Source: Planctomycetota bacterium (lineage in GTDB: Bacteria > Planctomycetota > Planctomycetia > Gemmatales > Gemmataceae). From it: DNA of 64,000 nt. The notes beneath the pieces were generated by a model, which had not been told where the DNA came from, ran no database searches, and saw only the letters and a program-made list of their open reading frames with translations. Shown here piece after piece: positions 60,376-64,000 of the stretch (its first letter is position 1; every line of letters begins with the position of its first letter). The translations under genes were made by a program, and so were the position numbers. Where the stretch lies: contig JAIOPV010000095.1 in NCBI GenBank assembly GCA_021413735.1, forward strand, positions 32,715 to 96,714. The letters run 5' to 3'.

Positions 60376-63300
60376 TCAACGGTGTAGCCAGGCACGCAGC
60401 ACAGTGAGCAACTGTTCCGGATCAACCGGCTTGGAGAGATAATCCCAGGCTCCTGCCTCGATGCATTTCTCCCGATCCCCTTTCATTGCTTTGGCAGTCA
60501 CGGCCACGATCGGAAGGTTCTTCAACTCGGGAATCTTCCGGATCTCCCGCATCGTCTCCATACCATCCATTTCGGGCATCATAATATCCATCAAGACGAT
60601 TTCAACTTTGGGATCGGCCTGAAGAATCGTGATCGCATCCCGACCATTATCGGCCGATGCGATCACCACATCATGCTCCTCCAAAATCGTTGAAAGTGCG
60701 AAGATATTACGGATATCGTCGTCCACGATCAATACCTTGCGCCCAGCCAGAATCTTGTCCGTTCGGTCCAACTCGGCGAGGCGCTGTCGTTGAGCTTCGG
60801 GCAGTTTGGAGAACGGGCGGTGAAGGAAGAAGGTCGCGAGGTCGATGAGGACATCCGTTGAATAGACCCGACGAACCGTGCAGACCTCCGCCGCCCGCCG
60901 CCACGCGTCCAGCCCAGCTTCTTCGGCCCCTTTCCCATCCCTGTAAAGGATCACAGGTAAGCGTGTACTCAAGCGATCAGTTTCATCTGTCCCAAATGCG
61001 CCGTCCGGAGCGAATGCGTCGCTCAAGCCATCGGCCCCCGGCCCGACGACGAGGCAATCGGTGGTCTGTTCAGAGATCGCTCGGAAAGCAGCGGGCGCAT
61101 CTGGAACCGCGGTCACGAGCACTTCGGGATCGGTCAATCGAGACCTCAGTTGCTCGCGCCGCGTCGTGTCCGGTTCCACAACGAGCAGATGGCGAGCCGG
61201 TCGCGCAAGGTATTCGGAGAGGTACTCGAGCAGTTCATCAAGCACATCCCGACTCGGGATTGGCTTGGCGAGAAACGCCAGACACCCGGATGCCAAAGCG
61301 CGATCCTTCGAGTCGTCGGTGCTGATCACACACACGGGAAGGTGCCGCGTAATGGTGTCTTTCTTCAAGCGTTCGAGGACACGCCATCCGTCAATGTCTG
61401 GAAGGTGAATATCGAGAGTGACGGCATCCGGATCGTACTCCCGAGTCAACGCGAGCCCAGCAGCTCCGCGAGAGGTGACCAGTCCCTTGAAGCCTTTCTC
61501 GCGAGCAGCATCGAGCAGGAAACGCGCGAATCCTGCATCGTTCTCGACGATCAACAGCACGCGGTCGCCGGCGTGGATGTTGTTTCGGTCGTCACCGAAT
61601 TCGTTCTCGATTTGACCGGCTTCTTCCGGCTCCGGTGGCAACACGAATTCTTGACGGCCAGAGTGACCGTTCCGCTCGGCAACGGCTTCCAGGCGAGGAG
61701 TAAGTACCGGGGCATCGACGTTTGCGAACCCCTTGCGGGCGAGCCTGGATGGAGCGTAAGTCGTCGGCAGATAGAGGTGGAACGTGCTGCCGCCACCGGG
61801 GGTCGAGACCAGTCGAATTTCACCAGCGAGAAGCCGCGACAACTCGCGACTGATGGCGAGTCCAAGCCCGGTTCCACCGTACTTGCGGCTCGTGCTTCCG
61901 TCGGCCTGTTGGAACGCCTCGAAGATGATCTGCTGCTTATCCGCCGGGATGCCGATACCCGTATCCGACACCGCAAAACAGATAACTTCGGAGGCGCGAT
62001 TCAGTTCGTCGTTCTCGCGATTCCATCCACTCGAAGCCGGTTCGACCGACAGCGTGACTTGCCCGTGATGCGTGAACTTGAAGGCGTTCGACAGCAAGTT
62101 CTTGATGATCTGCTGAAGCCGCTTGGCGTCGGTGTAGATCGACCGCGGCAGGCGTGAGTCGAAGCGGATGAGGAAGCCGAGGTTCTTGTTCTCGGCGACG
62201 TGTCGGAATGTTCGTTCGACGTAGCCTTGTAGGTCGTCCAGCCTGAGATCACCAGCGTCCACCGCCACGGTGCCGGATTCGATCTTCGACAGGTCGAGGA
62301 TGTCGTTGATGAGCATGAGGAGATCGTTGCCAGACGAGTGAATCGTCTTCGCGAACTCCTGCTGCTTGCCGGTCAGGTTGCCGTCGTGATTCTTGCTGAG
62401 TTGGTCTGAAAGGATGAGCAGACTGTTGAGCGGCGTCCGCAATTCGTGGCTCATGTTCGCAAGGAACTCGGACTTGTACTTGCTTGTGAGGGCGAGCTGT
62501 TTGGCCTTCTCTTCGAGAGCTTGTCGGGCCTGCTCGACTTCGGAGTTCTTGCGTTCGACTTCTTGGTTCTGGTGAGCGAGCAACCGAGCCTTCTCTTGGA
62601 GTTCCTCGTTGGTGTTTTGAAGCTCCTGTTGCCGAGTCTGAAGCTGATGCGCGAGCGACTGCGATTGCTTCAGCAGCCCTTCCGTTCGCATGTTCGCCTC
62701 GATCGTGTTGAGCACGATTCCGATAGACTCCGTGAGTTGTTCGAGGAACGCCTGATGCGAGCTGTTGAAGCCGCCGAGCGACGCGAGTTCGAGAACGCCG
62801 CGAACCTGCCCCTCGAAGATAAGCGGCAGCACCAGCACGCTGCGAGGCTGTGCCGACCCGAGCGCCGACGAGATGCGGATGTAATCTTGCGGCAAGTTAT
62901 CGAGCAGAATCGGCCGTTTCTCCAGCGCACACTGCCCAACCAATCCCTGACCAAGTCCGACCCGCTTGCCGAGAGCATCTTGGCCTTCAGCCGCGTAGTT
63001 CGCGAGCAGCGTGAGTTGCTGTGATTCTTTCTCGCCGTCGTAGGTATAGAACTCGGCGTGTTGAGCCGTCACGACGGGACACAGTTCTGAGAGCACCATG
63101 CGGCCGACGTTCGTGAGGTCTCGCTGACCCTGGAGCATTCGGCTGAACTTCGCGAGGTTCGTCTTGAGCCAGTCCTGTTCGGTGTTCTTCTGCGTCGTAT
63201 CGCGAAGGTTGCGAATCATCTCGTTGATCGTGTTCGACAAGGCCGCGACCTCGCCCTGAGCTTCGACCGTGATGGACCGCGTCAAGTCGCCCTTCGTCAC

Positions 63301-64000
63301 AGCGGTGGCGACCTCGGCGATGGCTCGCACTTGTGTCGTGAGGTTCGCTGCGAGTTGGTTCACGTTCTCGGTGAGTGCCTTCCAGATACCGGCGGCACCG
63401 GGCACCTTCGCCTGTCCACCAAGCTGCCCCTCGACGCCGACTTCGCGGGCCACGGTGGTGACCTGATCGGCAAACGTGGCGAGCGTGCCGATCATCTCGT
63501 TGATCGTCTCGGCGAGTTCGGCGATTTCGCCCTTCGCAGCGACCGTGAGCTTCCGTTGCAAGTCACCGTTCGCCACAGCGGTCACGACCTTCGCGATACC
63601 GCGAACCTGTGCCGTGAGGTTGCCGGCCATGCTGTTCACGGAGTCGGTGAGATCCTTCCACGTACCAGCGACTCCTTCGACTTGTGCTTGACCACCGAGC
63701 TTACCTTCGGTGCCCACTTCGCGAGCCACGCGAGTCACTTCACCGGCGAACGACCGCAACTGATCGACCATCGTGTTGACGGTGTTCTTCAGTTCGAGGA
63801 TTTCGCCCTTCACATCGACGGTGATCTTGCGTGACAGGTCACCGGCGGCGACGGCCTTCGTCACGTCGGCGATGTTTCGCACTTGCGACGTCAGGTTACC
63901 CGCCATGAAGTTCACGGAGTCCGTGAGGTCCTTCCACGTACCGGCAACACCGCGCACATCGGCCTGACCGCCGAGCTTTCCTTCGGTGCCGACTTCGCGA
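60376..64000 (-). CDS. Giant HAMP-repeat hybrid histidine kinase, 5' end beyond window
   Basis: At least 1207 codons, open at the window edge. Residues visible begin with tandem 92-residue HAMP-type repeats ([48 protein letters not shown]), about three and a half copies. A GAF domain follows (about 285-420), a coiled coil, HisKA with His504 in [17 protein letters not shown], HATPase ([43 protein letters not shown]), a degenerate receiver, a pseudo-receiver region and a final full receiver ([42 protein letters not shown]). The many HAMP copies point to a membrane or soluble signal relay. The N-terminal sensor lies outside the window. Stop at 60376 is 92 bases upstream of the other kinase's start. 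Confidence 0.95.
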   Translation of the reverse strand, partial: REVGTEGKLGGQADVRGVAGTWKDLTDSVNFMAGNLTSQVRNIADVTKAVAAGDLSRKITVDVKGEILELKNTVNTMVDQLRSFAGEVTRVAREVGTEGKLGGQAQVEGVAGTWKDLTDSVNSMAGNLTAQVRGIAKVVTAVANGDLQRKLTVAAKGEIAELAETINEMIGTLATFADQVTTVAREVGVEGQLGGQAKVPGAAGIWKALTENVNQLAANLTTQVRAIAEVATAVTKGDLTRSITVEAQGEVAALSNTINEMIRNLRDTTQKNTEQDWLKTNLAKFSRMLQGQRDLTNVGRMVLSELCPVVTAQHAEFYTYDGEKESQQLTLLANYAAEGQDALGKRVGLGQGLVGQCALEKRPILLDNLPQDYIRISSALGSAQPRSVLVLPLIFEGQVRGVLELASLGGFNSSHQAFLEQLTESIGIVLNTIEANMRTEGLLKQSQSLAHQLQTRQQELQNTNEELQEKARLLAHQNQEVERKNSEVEQARQALEEKAKQLALTSKYKSEFLANMSHELRTPLNSLLILSDQLSKNHDGNLTGKQQEFAKTIHSSGNDLLMLINDILDLSKIESGTVAVDAGDLRLDDLQGYVERTFRHVAENKNLGFLIRFDSRLPRSIYTDAKRLQQIIKNLLSNAFKFTHHGQVTLSVEPASSGWNRENDELNRASEVICFAVSDTGIGIPADKQQIIFEAFQQADGSTSRKYGGTGLGLAISRELSRLLAGEIRLVSTPGGGSTFHLYLPTTYAPSRLARKGFANVDAPVLTPRLEAVAERNGHSGRQEFVLPPEPEEAGQIENEFGDDRNNIHAGDRVLLIVENDAGFARFLLDAAREKGFKGLVTSRGAAGLALTREYDPDAVTLDIHLPDIDGWRVLERLKKDTITRHLPVCVISTDDSKDRALASGCLAFLAKPIPSRDVLDELLEYLSEYLARPARHLLVVEPDTTRREQLRSRLTDPEVLVTAVPDAPAAFRAISEQTTDCLVVGPGADGLSDAFAPDGAFGTDETDRLSTRLPVILYRDGKGAEEAGLDAWRRAAEVCTVRRVYSTDVLIDLATFFLHRPFSKLPEAQRQRLAELDRTDKILAGRKVLIVDDDIRNIFALSTILEEHDVVIASADNGRDAITILQADPKVEIVLMDIMMPEMDGMETMREIRKIPELKNLPIVAVTAKAMKGDREKCIEAGAWDYLSKPVDPEQLLTVLRAWLHR

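Overview
The window is high-GC bacterial DNA from a planctomycete, most likely Gemmataceae (Gemmata-like). This is inferred from gene content: a TIGR02996 repeat-companion domain protein, paired DUF1549/DUF1553 and DUF1501 secreted proteins, DUF1559 pilin-like proteins, a Uma2 nuclease, Hanks-type kinases, and a 62-residue cysteine protein of a type common in these genomes. Most genes sit in short operons separated by palindromic intergenic repeats. No rRNA, tRNA, transposase, integrase or CRISPR array was recognised.

Layout. 1-12 kb: an edge-truncated secreted protein, a lipoprotein-like phosphatase with a C-terminal haem motif, a metallophosphoesterase, a TIGR02996/leucine-rich protein coupled to a TolB-like propeller, a Uma2 nuclease, an FAD monooxygenase and a large zinc-ribbon/PQQ-propeller membrane protein. 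12-25 kb: DUF1549/DUF1553 plus DUF1501, a WD40 protein coupled to pdxA, a PpiC-type isomerase, queE, a serine hydrolase, an O-methyltransferase, an amidohydrolase and a polytopic membrane protein. 25-31 kb: a duplicated cassette of DUF1559 protein plus small lipoprotein, a bidirectional terminator and clpC. 31-40 kb: surface-polysaccharide genes (ABC-2 permease, ATPase, GT4 transferase, GDP-fucose synthase-like epimerase, GT8-like transferase), with a CPBP protease, a small possible winged-helix protein and a Ser/Thr kinase lacking the usual C-terminal part. 40-46 kb: a chalcone-isomerase-like lipoprotein, a fused TrhO-RluA tRNA/rRNA modification enzyme, an NRDE protein, a second DUF1501 and a Gfo/Idh/MocA oxidoreductase.

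46-64 kb is the most interesting part. It combines a glycogen-to-trehalose operon (glgX/treX, treY, treZ, trehalase), an LEA-like/DUF2171 protein, several very small unknown proteins, a YflT-like glycine-zipper stress protein, two stand-alone CheY-like receivers and two large hybrid histidine kinases. Five intergenic or gene-internal sites match the sigma-54 (RpoN) -24/-12 pattern GGCAC-N-TGC with exact GG-N10-GC spacing, each placed just upstream of one small stress-type gene. Three weaker sites precede the two receivers and the trehalose operon. I infer an RpoN-controlled osmotic or desiccation stress island that does not appear in standard descriptions. The glgX/treX gene carries an apparent out-of-frame deletion near its 3' end.

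At least three families of intergenic palindromic or modular repeats recur within the window. Start codons were re-chosen where a signal peptide, conserved domain start or ribosome binding site pointed to an internal start.
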